This document shows, in pieces, positions 36,435 through 45,250 of a DNA stretch of 64,000 nucleotides. Source of the DNA: Lysobacter sp. HDW10 (GTDB taxonomy: Bacteria > Pseudomonadota > Gammaproteobacteria > Xanthomonadales > Xanthomonadaceae); the NCBI RefSeq assembly GCF_011300685.1, contig NZ_CP049864.1, positions 186,001 through 250,000 on the forward strand, read 5' to 3'. The translations under genes were made by a program, and so were the position numbers. Positions within the stretch are counted from its first letter, which is position 1; every line of letters starts with the position of its first letter. The notes below the pieces were generated by a model that worked only from the letters and a program-made list of their open reading frames with translations, searched no databases and was not told where the DNA came from.

Positions 36435-37166
36435 ATGAGCGAAGTCCATGTACGTTATGCCGGCTGGGTCCCTGCCCTGATCGTTGGCCTCTCGCTTGTG
36501 GGGGGTGGCTTGCTGGTCGGCCAAGGTCTCAAGGCGTTCCGCAGTGGCGACCGCTTTGTGACCGTGAAAGGCTCGGCAGAGCAAATTGCCAATGCCGATC
36601 TCGTGGTTTGGCCCTTGGCGCATACGGTGAGCGGAAACGATCTCAGTGTGTTGCAACGCGAACTCGAGGCACGCACACAAACCATTCGCACGTTCTTCAA
36701 GCAAGCGGGCTTCGCAGATGATGAAATCTCGGTTGCGCCTGCATCGTTGGAAGATCGTTGGGCCTACGCGTACGGCGAGAACCGCTCGCCTGAGCAATAC
36801 CGGTATTCGACGACAGTGACGCTGCGCACCAGCAAGGTCCAAAAGGCGATGGAGGCCTTGCGTCGTACCGGTGATTTGCTTGCGCAAGGTGTCGTGCTAG
36901 GCGGCAATGGTGGTCAAGATGCGGCGCCTTCCGGACCGCAATTCGACTTCACGCAATTGAATGCGATCAAACCCAAACTCGTCGCCGAAGCCACTGCCAA
37001 TGCGCGCAAATCGGCCGAGCAGTTCGCGAAAGACTCAGGCTCTTCGATTGGCGGGATTCGCTCTGCCAATCAAGGTGTCGTGTCGATTGAGAATCGCGAT
37101 GCGGGCAGCCCGCACGTGAAAAAGATTCGCGTGGTGACGACCGTCGACTATTTCTTGAAGAACTAA
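36435..37166 (+). CDS. SIMPL domain-containing protein (DUF541)
   Basis: A 243-residue protein with one N-terminal membrane helix (WVPALIVGLSLVGGGLLVGQGL) and a periplasmic SIMPL domain (about 40-243). The stretch FVTVKGSAEQIANADLVVWPLAHTVSG and the closing KKIRVVTTVDYFL match the family, which forms large ring-like oligomers in other bacteria but whose function is unsettled. The ATG at 36435 gives the membrane helix; an upstream ATG adds 22 unrelated residues. Its stop codon overlaps the stop of the convergent ABC-F gene by four bases. Confidence 0.85.
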   Translation: MSEVHVRYAGWVPALIVGLSLVGGGLLVGQGLKAFRSGDRFVTVKGSAEQIANADLVVWPLAHTVSGNDLSVLQRELEARTQTIRTFFKQAGFADDEISVAPASLEDRWAYAYGENRSPEQYRYSTTVTLRTSKVQKAMEALRRTGDLLAQGVVLGGNGGQDAAPSGPQFDFTQLNAIKPKLVAEATANARKSAEQFAKDSGSSIGGIRSANQGVVSIENRDAGSPHVKKIRVVTTVDYFLKN

Positions 37167-39043
37167 GTTTGGTCGTATAGCGACAACAAGGCTGCTTCGG
37201 CGGCTTCCAATTGATCACGCAAACGCGCTTGTGCTTCGGACAAGCGCGTGAGCTCTGCCGCGTTGGCATAGGTCTCGGGCAATGCGAGCTGTGCATCAAG
37301 TTGCACCAACTGATCTTCGAGATCCGCCACGCGCTGTTCGGCTTCTTTCAATTTGTACGGATTGCCTTTGTTGGCTTTCTTGGCAACAGGCGTGGGCGCG
37401 GGCGCAGGTGCGGGCACAGTGGGCGCCGCCACGGCAGCTTTCGCCCCTGAGTCCGACGACGGCTTGCTGCGAAGCCATGCGGCGTAATCGTCGAGATCGC
37501 CGTTGAAGGGTTCGACGACGCCGTCATGCACACGCCAGTAGGTATCGCTGACCAAACCGATGAGATGTCGATCATGCGACACCATCACGATGGCCCCTTC
37601 GAAAATGCTCAATGCTTCGGCCAAGGCCTCACGCATTTCCAAATCCAAGTGGTTGGTGGGTTCGTCGAGCAACAGCAAGTTGGGCTTCGTCCAGGCGATG
37701 AGCGCCAACGCCAAACGTGCCTTTTCACCGCCTGAGAAGTTATCAATCACTTCAAATGCGCGGTCACCCGGAAATTGCCAACCGCCGAGAAAGTTACGGA
37801 AATCTTGTACTGAGGCGTTCGGTGCAATTTCTTTCAGGTGATCAATGGGCGACGTGCCTTCCACCAATGATTCGACGGTGTGCTGCGCAAAGTAGCCGAT
37901 GCGCAAATCCGGATGCGCGGTGCGCTCGCCTTGCATCGGTGCGAGTTCACCGACCAATGTTTTCACCAAGGTGGATTTACCCGCACCGTTGATGCCGAGT
38001 AAACCGATGCGATCACCCGCTTCCAAACCGAAATTGACGTCTTTCAAGATGCACACACCTTGGCCGTCATCGGTCGGATAACCGCAGTCCACGTGACGCA
38101 AACGCAGTAACGAGTTCGGCAACTTCAAGGGCTCTGGCAGTTGAATAAAAACGCCGCGTTCTGCGCGTACGGCTTCCGTGCCGGCAAGTTTCTCCAGGCG
38201 CTTCATGCGGCTTTGTGCTTGCTTTGCCTTGCTTGCCTTGGCCTTGAAGCGATCGATAAAGCTTTGCAAATGCGCGCGCTCAGTCTGTTCTTTTTCAAAC
38301 GCGATTTGTTGTTGACGCAAATGCTCTGCGCGCTGGCGTTCAAACGCGGTGTAGTTGCCCGCGTACAACTTGGCCTTGCCGTCATGCAAATGCAGTATGT
38401 GTGTGGTGACGTTGTCGAGGAATTCGCGATCGTGCGAAATCACGAGCAAGGTACCGTCGTACCGCTTCAACCAATCTTCCAGCCACACCACAGCGTCCAT
38501 GTCCAAGTGGTTGGTGGGTTCGTCGAGGAGCAACAGGTCGCTCGGCGTCATCAGTGCGCGTGCGACATTCAATCGCACACGCCAACCGCCTGAGAAATCC
38601 GACACCGGGGTTTCGTGGGTCGTTTGCGGGAAACCCAGACCATGCATCAACTTTGCGGCACGCGCCTCGCCGTCATAGGCATTGAGCTCGGCCAGTAGGT
38701 GGTGCGCCTCCGCCACGGCTTCCCAGTCTTCCGCACGCATGGCTTCGCGTTCAGCACGCACCGCGGCATGCACGGCGCCATCGCCAGAGAGCACGAAATC
38801 CAGCGCTGGGTCCGGCAAGTGCGGCGTTTCCTGCGCCACACTCGCCACCCGTGCCTTACCCGGCACATCCAGATCGCCCTTATCGGGCTCGACTTCCCCC
38901 AACAAGGCGGCAAACAGTGAAGACTTGCCAGCCCCATTGCGGCCGACCACGCCCACGCGGTATCCCGCATGGAGGGCAAGGTCGACATCGGACAAAAGCA
39001 GACGCTCGCCGCGTCGCAGCGAGAAATTTCTAAAGGCGATCAT
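37163..39043 (-). CDS. ABC-F family ATPase (YheS-like)
   Basis: A 626-residue ribosome-associated ABC-F ATPase with two nucleotide-binding domains and no membrane part. NBD1 has Walker A GRNGAGKSS and LLLDEPTNHLDMDAV; NBD2 has GINGAGKST and LLLDEPTNHLDLEMREAL; both have family-type signatures (DFSGGWRVR, NFSGGEKARLALA). A basic interdomain linker lies near 240-300 and a coiled-coil tail near 565-620. It resembles YheS by domain layout. It starts 26 bp behind btuB and could be read from the same riboswitch-controlled transcript. Confidence 0.9.
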   Translation of the reverse strand: MIAFRNFSLRRGERLLLSDVDLALHAGYRVGVVGRNGAGKSSLFAALLGEVEPDKGDLDVPGKARVASVAQETPHLPDPALDFVLSGDGAVHAAVRAEREAMRAEDWEAVAEAHHLLAELNAYDGEARAAKLMHGLGFPQTTHETPVSDFSGGWRVRLNVARALMTPSDLLLLDEPTNHLDMDAVVWLEDWLKRYDGTLLVISHDREFLDNVTTHILHLHDGKAKLYAGNYTAFERQRAEHLRQQQIAFEKEQTERAHLQSFIDRFKAKASKAKQAQSRMKRLEKLAGTEAVRAERGVFIQLPEPLKLPNSLLRLRHVDCGYPTDDGQGVCILKDVNFGLEAGDRIGLLGINGAGKSTLVKTLVGELAPMQGERTAHPDLRIGYFAQHTVESLVEGTSPIDHLKEIAPNASVQDFRNFLGGWQFPGDRAFEVIDNFSGGEKARLALALIAWTKPNLLLLDEPTNHLDLEMREALAEALSIFEGAIVMVSHDRHLIGLVSDTYWRVHDGVVEPFNGDLDDYAAWLRSKPSSDSGAKAAVAAPTVPAPAPAPTPVAKKANKGNPYKLKEAEQRVADLEDQLVQLDAQLALPETYANAAELTRLSEAQARLRDQLEAAEAALLSLYDQT

Positions 39044-39069
39044 CCGAGTATTTTAACGGAGCGCCGCCC

Positions 39070-40926
39070 TTAGGGTGCCCAGGTGAAGTCCAGCATCCAG
39101 CCGCGACCCGCTTGGTTGTACCAAGCAGAGGTTTCGTACTTCTTATCAAAGACGTTGGTTGCGGTGAATTGCACGGTGATGCGCGACGACGGCATCCAAG
39201 CCAGACGGGCGTCTGCGGTTGCATATCCCGCCAAACGAACGCGGTTGTTCGGGTCGTCATAGCGTGCGCCGGCACCGTTGACAGACGCACCCACGCGGAA
39301 CTGGCCGAGGGTCTTGTCAGCATCGACGCGTCCTGTCAGGCGCGAGCGACGATTCAACAGATTGCCGTATTGCGCACCCGGTGTGCGATTGCGCGGATCG
39401 AGCCAAGTCATCGCGCCTGTGAGATCCCAGCCGGCAAGGTCTGTACCGACTTCCAACTCAATGCCGCGAATCTTGGCGATCTGCACATTGTCAGGTTGAC
39501 CCCACGGGCTGCTCACCGAGCTCTTGGTCGGGTCGAAAATGATCAAGTCGCGCAAACGGTTTTCGTACGCACTCACCGACCAATGGCCCCAGCCATGTTG
39601 ACCTTCGACACCGAGTTCGGCGCTCTTCGAACGTTCCGGCTTCAAGTCCGGGTTGTTGGCGCCCGGGTAGTACAAATCATTGAAGCTTGGTGCACGGAAC
39701 GCAGTACCGTAATTGACGCGCAGTCGAAGTGACGCGTTGATGTCGTAGGCGTAACCGACATTGCCGGTAAACGCGCTGCCGAATTGGCTGTTGTCTTCAT
39801 GACGCACACCCGCTTGGAAATGATTGGGACCGCGCTCACCGACCCATTGCGCAAACACCGCGCGCGAATAACGCGAAAGCATCGAAAACGCTGTGGTGGA
39901 ATCGACGCTGTCGCGCATCCAGTCGTAGCCGATGCTGAGTGTGCCGGCCAAAGCGATGTCTGCCTGCACGCTCGCTTGGTCGCGCTGCGTGTTGACGTCG
40001 TTCATGAACACCGTGTCGTGATAGTTACGCGAACGGTCGCGATTGCGTCCGACGGTCGCCGTCAACGAAAACGCTTTACTCGGCGCATAGCGCAACTTCG
40101 CGCCAGCTACTTGCTGTTGTACGCGGCTGTGGTTGAACCAGCCGTCATAGAAATTCTCAGCATCGATCGACATCACGTTTGCTTCCGCGCGCCATGCGTC
40201 GCTGAAATCGTAACCACCGCTCAGAGACACCGACCCGTTCTTGTAGCCGTCTGTGTCAGGTTCGTTGGCACCGCACCCTTGGAAGGTCACTGCATCGCCA
40301 TTGCATGCGTTGATGCCGCCGGTGTGCGAATACGCTGCGTTTACTGCGTAATCTGCGCGGCCTTGTTTGCCAGTAAAGCCGGCATGAATGCGTTGTGTAT
40401 CTTTCGTCCCCAAGCCCACGCTGACCGTGGGTGAGAACGCCTTGTTGCCACGACGCGTAAAGATTTGAATGACGCCTGACATGGCTTCAGAACCGTACAA
40501 GCTCGACATCGGTCCGCGCACAATTTCAACGCGCTCAATTTGCGAGACCGGAATGTCGTGAATCATCGACAGTCCGGAAGTGACATTGCCGACCTTCACG
40601 CCATCAACCATCAAGACGTAGTGGCTCGTGCCCATGCCGCGCATGGAAAGGCCGGACAATTTGCCAGCGCCGCCTTGGTTGTAAATATTGACGCCCGCGC
40701 GACCGCGCAAGAGCTCTTGCAATGACGCGGGCTTCAAACGTGCAATTTCTTCGCGTGTGATCAACGTGGTCGAGGCCACCGGCGACTCGGATTCAACGCG
40801 TGTCCCCGTGACGGTGACAGCGTCGAATTTCTTGGCTTCGGTTTCTTGTGCGTGTGCGGCGACGCTCGTGCACACCAGCGAAATGCCGATGCTGAGTGCG
40901 GACATACGGATGACAGACTTTTTCAT
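39070..40926 (-). CDS. btuB: TonB-dependent vitamin B12 receptor BtuB
   Basis: A 618-residue outer-membrane TonB-dependent receptor. It has a signal peptide (ALSIGISLVCTSVAAHAQ), a TonB box-like KFDAVTVTGTR, a plug domain (about 50-155, with LLRGRAGVNIYNQGG and VEIVRGPMSSLYGSEAMSGVIQIFTRR) and a 22-strand barrel ending in aromatic FTWAP. The plug motifs are BtuB-like and the cobalamin riboswitch in its leader makes B12 the most likely ligand. The ATG at 40926 is preceded by GGAG. Confidence 0.93.
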   Translation of the reverse strand: MKKSVIRMSALSIGISLVCTSVAAHAQETEAKKFDAVTVTGTRVESESPVASTTLITREEIARLKPASLQELLRGRAGVNIYNQGGAGKLSGLSMRGMGTSHYVLMVDGVKVGNVTSGLSMIHDIPVSQIERVEIVRGPMSSLYGSEAMSGVIQIFTRRGNKAFSPTVSVGLGTKDTQRIHAGFTGKQGRADYAVNAAYSHTGGINACNGDAVTFQGCGANEPDTDGYKNGSVSLSGGYDFSDAWRAEANVMSIDAENFYDGWFNHSRVQQQVAGAKLRYAPSKAFSLTATVGRNRDRSRNYHDTVFMNDVNTQRDQASVQADIALAGTLSIGYDWMRDSVDSTTAFSMLSRYSRAVFAQWVGERGPNHFQAGVRHEDNSQFGSAFTGNVGYAYDINASLRLRVNYGTAFRAPSFNDLYYPGANNPDLKPERSKSAELGVEGQHGWGHWSVSAYENRLRDLIIFDPTKSSVSSPWGQPDNVQIAKIRGIELEVGTDLAGWDLTGAMTWLDPRNRTPGAQYGNLLNRRSRLTGRVDADKTLGQFRVGASVNGAGARYDDPNNRVRLAGYATADARLAWMPSSRITVQFTATNVFDKKYETSAWYNQAGRGWMLDFTWAP

Positions 40927-41047
40927 TCAAGCAACTCCATGCATTGCGCAGCAGGCGCAACGTTCATTGAAAAAAACATGAAGGAGCAAGCAAGGGACGC
41001 ACGCAGACAGGCACGGCCACCGCCTGCATGCCCGCCGCATGTCCGGT
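40927..41047 (-). promoter_or_regulatory. btuB 5' leader downstream of the riboswitch
   Basis: This 121-bp minus-strand leader contains the riboswitch expression platform. Possible pairing includes CAGGC with GCCTG, and a TTTTTT run follows about 30 bases later, so a terminator-type switch is possible; masking of the btuB ribosome-binding site is the alternative. I could not resolve which by eye. Confidence 0.4.
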
Positions 41048-41232
41048 TTTCCTCAGGCCGGTCTCCGGGCTTGCGAGCATCGAATCAACGCAGTCGAGAC
41101 GCCTTCCCATGCCTGTGCACAGTGGCCATGTCCGATTGCGGGGAGAACCCTGCTCGCCTACCGTTGCGGGGGCAGCTCCGGATTTGCATGCGCGTACCGG
41201 ATTCCCGTTTCAACCGCTCATCGCGGTCACCT
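41048..41232 (-). promoter_or_regulatory. Cobalamin (adenosylcobalamin) riboswitch
   Basis: Read on the minus strand, the leader shows the class hallmarks in order: a GGTTGAAACGGGAATCCGGT-type P3 entry, the GCCCCCGCAACGGTA B12-box region, GCCACTGTGC and GGGAAGGCG, closing with AGCCCGGAGACCGGCC. The order, spacing and location upstream of btuB agree. Bound cobalamin would reduce receptor expression. The outer boundaries are approximate. Confidence 0.92.
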
Positions 41233-41286
41233 AAGGCGGGACAAGTTTAGCGCAAAAGCCTCACCCCGCTCCGCTAAAATGTCCCA

Positions 41287-42186
41287 ATGGCCAATCCAAT
41301 CAACAAAGAACTTGCCCAGTGGCTGCGTGACCGTCGCGCTGAAAACTTCACCCGTGATGAAGTCCATGCGCTGCTGATCGAGCATCACTACGCGCAAGAA
41401 GATGCTGAGCGCGCCACCGCGATCGCATTCGATTGCCCGCCGGAAGACCTCGAATCGTTGTTGGATGATGACTTCCAAGCAGAAGCAGCCAACCAGACAG
41501 CTACGTGGATTGAAGGCTTTGAGCCCACAGCGCGCATCAAACGCGCCGAAACGCAAAACAGCATTCCGCTCGACCATGGCGCCATCAAAGTGGTGTGCCG
41601 AAGCGAGCGCCCGTATGTCATTGGCTTGGCCAACGTATTGACCGCGGAAGAATGCCACGAACTCATCGAATACTCGCGCTACAGAATTTCACGCGCCATG
41701 GTCGTCAGCCCGATTGATGGCAGCGACTTGGTCGATGACCGTCGCACCAGTGAGTTGGTGATGTTGTCGCGCGGTGAGTCTCCACTGATTGCCAAGCTCG
41801 ACGAGCGCATCGCGCAACTGACAGGCATCCCTTCTGACCATGGCGAAGGTCTGCAGGTCATGCGCTATGGCGTCGGTGCCGAATATGCACCGCACTACGA
41901 CTATTTTGCGATGGGATCGCTGGGCGAACGCCGCCATTTGAAGCATGGGCAACGCGTTGCCACGCTTGTGATTTACCTCAATGACGTAGAGGCAGGCGGC
42001 GAAACCATCTTCCCCTATGGCGATCTTTCGATTGCTCCGCAAACCGGGCATGCCTCTTACTTTGCGTACACCGATGAAGCGGGCCGCTGTGACGCCATGT
42101 CGTTCCACGGCGGTGCACCGGTCAAGGCGGGCGAAAAATGGATCGCAACCATGTGGATTCGTGACCGGCCCTACGTGGCCGCCTAG
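41287..42186 (+). CDS. Prolyl-4-hydroxylase-like 2OG-Fe(II) oxygenase
   Basis: A 299-residue protein whose C-terminal half (about 105-297) is a double-stranded beta-helix dioxygenase with iron ligands His203 and Asp205 (PHYDYF) and His274, plus Lys284 (GEKW) for 2-oxoglutarate. These match the P4H alpha-subunit family (GGETIFPYGDLSIAPQTGHASYF). The N-terminal 100 residues form helices with a DEVHALLIEHHYAQEDAERA segment of unknown role. Bacterial homologues hydroxylate EF-Tu or other proteins in some species; the substrate here is unknown. It is divergent from the riboswitch. Confidence 0.85.
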   Translation: MANPINKELAQWLRDRRAENFTRDEVHALLIEHHYAQEDAERATAIAFDCPPEDLESLLDDDFQAEAANQTATWIEGFEPTARIKRAETQNSIPLDHGAIKVVCRSERPYVIGLANVLTAEECHELIEYSRYRISRAMVVSPIDGSDLVDDRRTSELVMLSRGESPLIAKLDERIAQLTGIPSDHGEGLQVMRYGVGAEYAPHYDYFAMGSLGERRHLKHGQRVATLVIYLNDVEAGGETIFPYGDLSIAPQTGHASYFAYTDEAGRCDAMSFHGGAPVKAGEKWIATMWIRDRPYVAA

Positions 42187-42207
42187 TCGCGTGCGAGCGC
42201 TGTCGAA

Positions 42208-44457
42208 TTAGCGATAGCGACGCAGCTCTTCAAGTACATCGTTCAATGGGCGCGCTTCTGCAAACAGATGCCCCTGGAACCAATCCACACCGATCTCACG
42301 CAAGCATTGCGCGGCCTCTTCGGTCTCGACGTATTCCGCCACGGTTTCCGCATTGAATGCCTGCGCCAATTGCACAGCGGCGCGCACGAGCGCTTGGTCT
42401 TTCGGATTGCCCACCACATTGCGCACGTAACTGCCATCCAGCTTCAACACATCCACAGGCAAATCGCGCAGACGACTGAAGTTTTGCACGCCGCTGCCGA
42501 AGTCATCGATGGCGATGCGACACCCCCGCGCGCGCACCCGTTCGAGTACGGCACGGGCCTCATCCAGACCTGAAATTGCGGCCGTTTCGGTGATTTCCAA
42601 ACAGATCGAATCTGCGGGCACAGGCATCGCGTCGAGCACGCGTTCAAAGTCGCGCAAGAACGATGCAGAAGCCAAACTTGCGCCGCCTAAGTTTACAGAC
42701 AGTCTCAGGCGAGACGCGACATCGTGGTTTTCGCTCAACACAGAGACCAGTGAACGCCACACGCTGAGATCGAGCTCGGCGCCTCTCCCTGCAGCTTCCA
42801 AAGGTTCGATAAACGACGTGGGTTGCATCAATTCGCCATCTGCACTTCGCAGGCGGCACAAGATTTCACCGTAGCGGCGCCCATCGTGTGCGCGGACACC
42901 TGCCGGGACGATTTCTTGGAACCACAGTTCAATCCTTCGCGAACGGATATTGGCCAGAGCCTCACCCACTGACTGCAAACGTGTTCGCGCCGCACCCGCC
43001 AAAGGTTCGCTGCTGCTGTCATACAGCGGTCGCACTTCATATCGACGACGTGCGTCAAACGCCAACTGCGAGGCGACCAGGAGTGCACTGTTCAAAGCCA
43101 AGACACTGTCGTCTTTCACGACCGCCACACCTAGGTAGGGCGACAGCCGCACCAACTGCCCATCAATGTCGACGGTTAATGATTCGATGCGACGAATAAC
43201 GCGTACCCACGAGCGTTCGGTCAGACCTTCAGCGCGCGGCATCAGAACAAACTGGCCGGTACCCGCTATAAACGGCTCGCAGAAATTCGACAGCTGCTGC
43301 GCAATTTCGCGCTGCACACGTGCTTGAAGATCGATACCGAAGCCGGCCGTCCATTCTTCGCTACTGTCAATAAACATGTAGCCGATTTCCAAGGGCTCAC
43401 CGCGCTTTTGCATCAACTTGGCCACATCACGGAACGCGACTAGGTTGGGCAATTGCGATACCGGATCCACGTGCGCTTGCGTCGACAGGCGTCTTGCTTG
43501 GGTGACCACATCACGGTGGTACACAAAGACGAACAGCAAACCAATCTGCAAAATCAGGGCTTCAAACGAGATCGATGCCAAGTTGGCCAGCGCTACCGGA
43601 TCAATGGGCTGTGGAATGCCCATCGACGCCAGCTTGCAAATCAAGATCATGGCGACAGACAGCAGGGCAAACGCCAAACGCGGTCTGAGGTAGAGAAACA
43701 CCCACGCCAGCACACCGGCAACGGCATAGCGGAAATCCGTAATGAGCGCAGCGCCATTTGCGGTGGATTTGCGATCGACATTGCTGAGCACGAAATAGGC
43801 CAGCACTAACAACCCCAGCATCAGCAACAGCCACAAGGCGCGTCGATGCGGCGAGCGTTTAACACGCAGTCGATAGGGTTCGCGAACATTGAACTCTGTG
43901 ACGAAACCGATCAATGGCACGGTCACGATCAAGACGCCGAAGAAGCGCGCGAAAATGACTTGCAAACCGCCTGCAAACAATTCTTCAGGCACGGTGACCC
44001 ACGCGCGCATGATGCCGGAGAACACCACCCCCAAAGGAAAGAGCATCAAGCCAATGAATGCAAAGCGTGGCAAGTCGGCACGCTCAATTCGGCGATGACC
44101 CTCGTCGCGCGGCCATCCCATCAATTTCGCGCAAAAGCGCGACCAAACAATGATGATCAGAACATCGACGATGCCGGGCCATATTTGATCGAACGTGCTG
44201 TTGTCGACATAGGCGCGCACCACCCAGCCGCAAAACAACACCAGAAAGTACGTAACCAGGATGCGAATGTCGCGAAAAAGCATCGCGATCGCCAAGCCGA
44301 GTCCCGTGTGCAAATGCATGAGTGTCGCGCTGTCAGTGACACCGCCATGGGCCCATACATAGGGCATGGAAATCTGCTGCAAGCCGATGCCGATCGCGCT
44401 TAGTAGCGCGGCCGGCGCAATCCAGCCGCGTGGAAGCAGTTGCCTGTCCAATTTCAC
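42208..44457 (-). CDS. Membrane GGDEF/EAL protein with degenerate GGDEF
   Basis: A 749-residue protein with about eight to ten N-terminal membrane helices (residues 12-310), a GGDEF domain (about 330-480) and an EAL domain (about 495-745). The GGDEF signature is replaced by GTGQFVLM, so cyclase activity is unlikely. EAL residues are kept: EILCR, LSVNLGG, LEITE, IDDFGSG, VLKLDGS, AEYVET and WFQGHLF, so c-di-GMP phosphodiesterase activity is expected. The inert GGDEF may bind GTP as a regulator. It is convergent with the oxygenase gene. Confidence 0.87.
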   Translation of the reverse strand: MKLDRQLLPRGWIAPAALLSAIGIGLQQISMPYVWAHGGVTDSATLMHLHTGLGLAIAMLFRDIRILVTYFLVLFCGWVVRAYVDNSTFDQIWPGIVDVLIIIVWSRFCAKLMGWPRDEGHRRIERADLPRFAFIGLMLFPLGVVFSGIMRAWVTVPEELFAGGLQVIFARFFGVLIVTVPLIGFVTEFNVREPYRLRVKRSPHRRALWLLLMLGLLVLAYFVLSNVDRKSTANGAALITDFRYAVAGVLAWVFLYLRPRLAFALLSVAMILICKLASMGIPQPIDPVALANLASISFEALILQIGLLFVFVYHRDVVTQARRLSTQAHVDPVSQLPNLVAFRDVAKLMQKRGEPLEIGYMFIDSSEEWTAGFGIDLQARVQREIAQQLSNFCEPFIAGTGQFVLMPRAEGLTERSWVRVIRRIESLTVDIDGQLVRLSPYLGVAVVKDDSVLALNSALLVASQLAFDARRRYEVRPLYDSSSEPLAGAARTRLQSVGEALANIRSRRIELWFQEIVPAGVRAHDGRRYGEILCRLRSADGELMQPTSFIEPLEAAGRGAELDLSVWRSLVSVLSENHDVASRLRLSVNLGGASLASASFLRDFERVLDAMPVPADSICLEITETAAISGLDEARAVLERVRARGCRIAIDDFGSGVQNFSRLRDLPVDVLKLDGSYVRNVVGNPKDQALVRAAVQLAQAFNAETVAEYVETEEAAQCLREIGVDWFQGHLFAEARPLNDVLEELRRYR

Positions 44458-44622
44458 AATCCGAGCTTCTCCAGAAGTCTGGTGCAGGGCAAGCTGCCAA
44501 TTCCGTCGGCACCAGTATTCCTGTGACCGCGTTCATTTTGCAAGTGCGCCCGGCTAAACCTGCGAAACCAGTGACAAAACAGCATGTTCCAGCGTACTCT
44601 TTCCGCAGGGAGGGACTGACCC

Positions 44623-45237
44623 ATGGCAACACTGGATTTTCTGAAGCGGATGTTGGGGACACCGAGCGCTGAAGCTGCACCGCAAGGTTCAGCGGCTGCC
44701 CGTGAGACCAATTCGACCGACCGCCGTTTGACCGGACGCGAGCAGGGTGAAATCGGCTTGAAAGTCCTTGTCGTGGACGACTCTCAGACCATCGTCAATG
44801 TGCTCACCCGCATGCTCGAACAGAACCACTATCAAGTGATGTCCGCAGGCGATGCCGAGAATGGTCTTGAACTCGCAAAAGTACACAAGCCCGAATTGAT
44901 CTTCTTAGACGTTGTGCTGCCGGGCATGAGCGGTTTCGATGCATTACGCCACTTCCGCAAGCAAGAAGAAACCGCAACAACGCCCGTCATCATGATTAGT
45001 GGCAATGCCATGGCCACCGAACAGTTTTATGTCAAACGCATAGGTGCCGACGAATTCATGAAGAAGCCGTTCGGCCGCGTGGAAGTCTTTTCGGTCATTC
45101 AAACGCTTGTGCAAGCCGGTCGCCTACACAAGCGCGGTGCGCCGCAAGAACACTTGATGGTTGATGATGGCGAGCGCGTGATGCCGGACGACCCGGAAGA
45201 CGACGCCGGTTTGAATCCAAACTTCGACGCCGCCTAA
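44623..45237 (+). CDS. Single-domain response regulator, PilG/PilH-like
   Basis: A 204-residue protein with one receiver domain (about 46-165), including VLVVDDSQTIVNVLTRML, the phosphorylation site in LIFLDVVLPGMSGFDALRHFRK and the conserved Lys in ADEFMKKPFG. An N-terminal extension of about 45 residues and a C-terminal acidic tail have no recognised domain. The receiver resembles those of the Pil-Chp chemosensory system for twitching motility. There is no DNA-binding domain. It is convergent with clpB. Confidence 0.85.
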   Translation: MATLDFLKRMLGTPSAEAAPQGSAAARETNSTDRRLTGREQGEIGLKVLVVDDSQTIVNVLTRMLEQNHYQVMSAGDAENGLELAKVHKPELIFLDVVLPGMSGFDALRHFRKQEETATTPVIMISGNAMATEQFYVKRIGADEFMKKPFGRVEVFSVIQTLVQAGRLHKRGAPQEHLMVDDGERVMPDDPEDDAGLNPNFDAA

Positions 45238-45250
45238 TCCGAGCGCTTGC

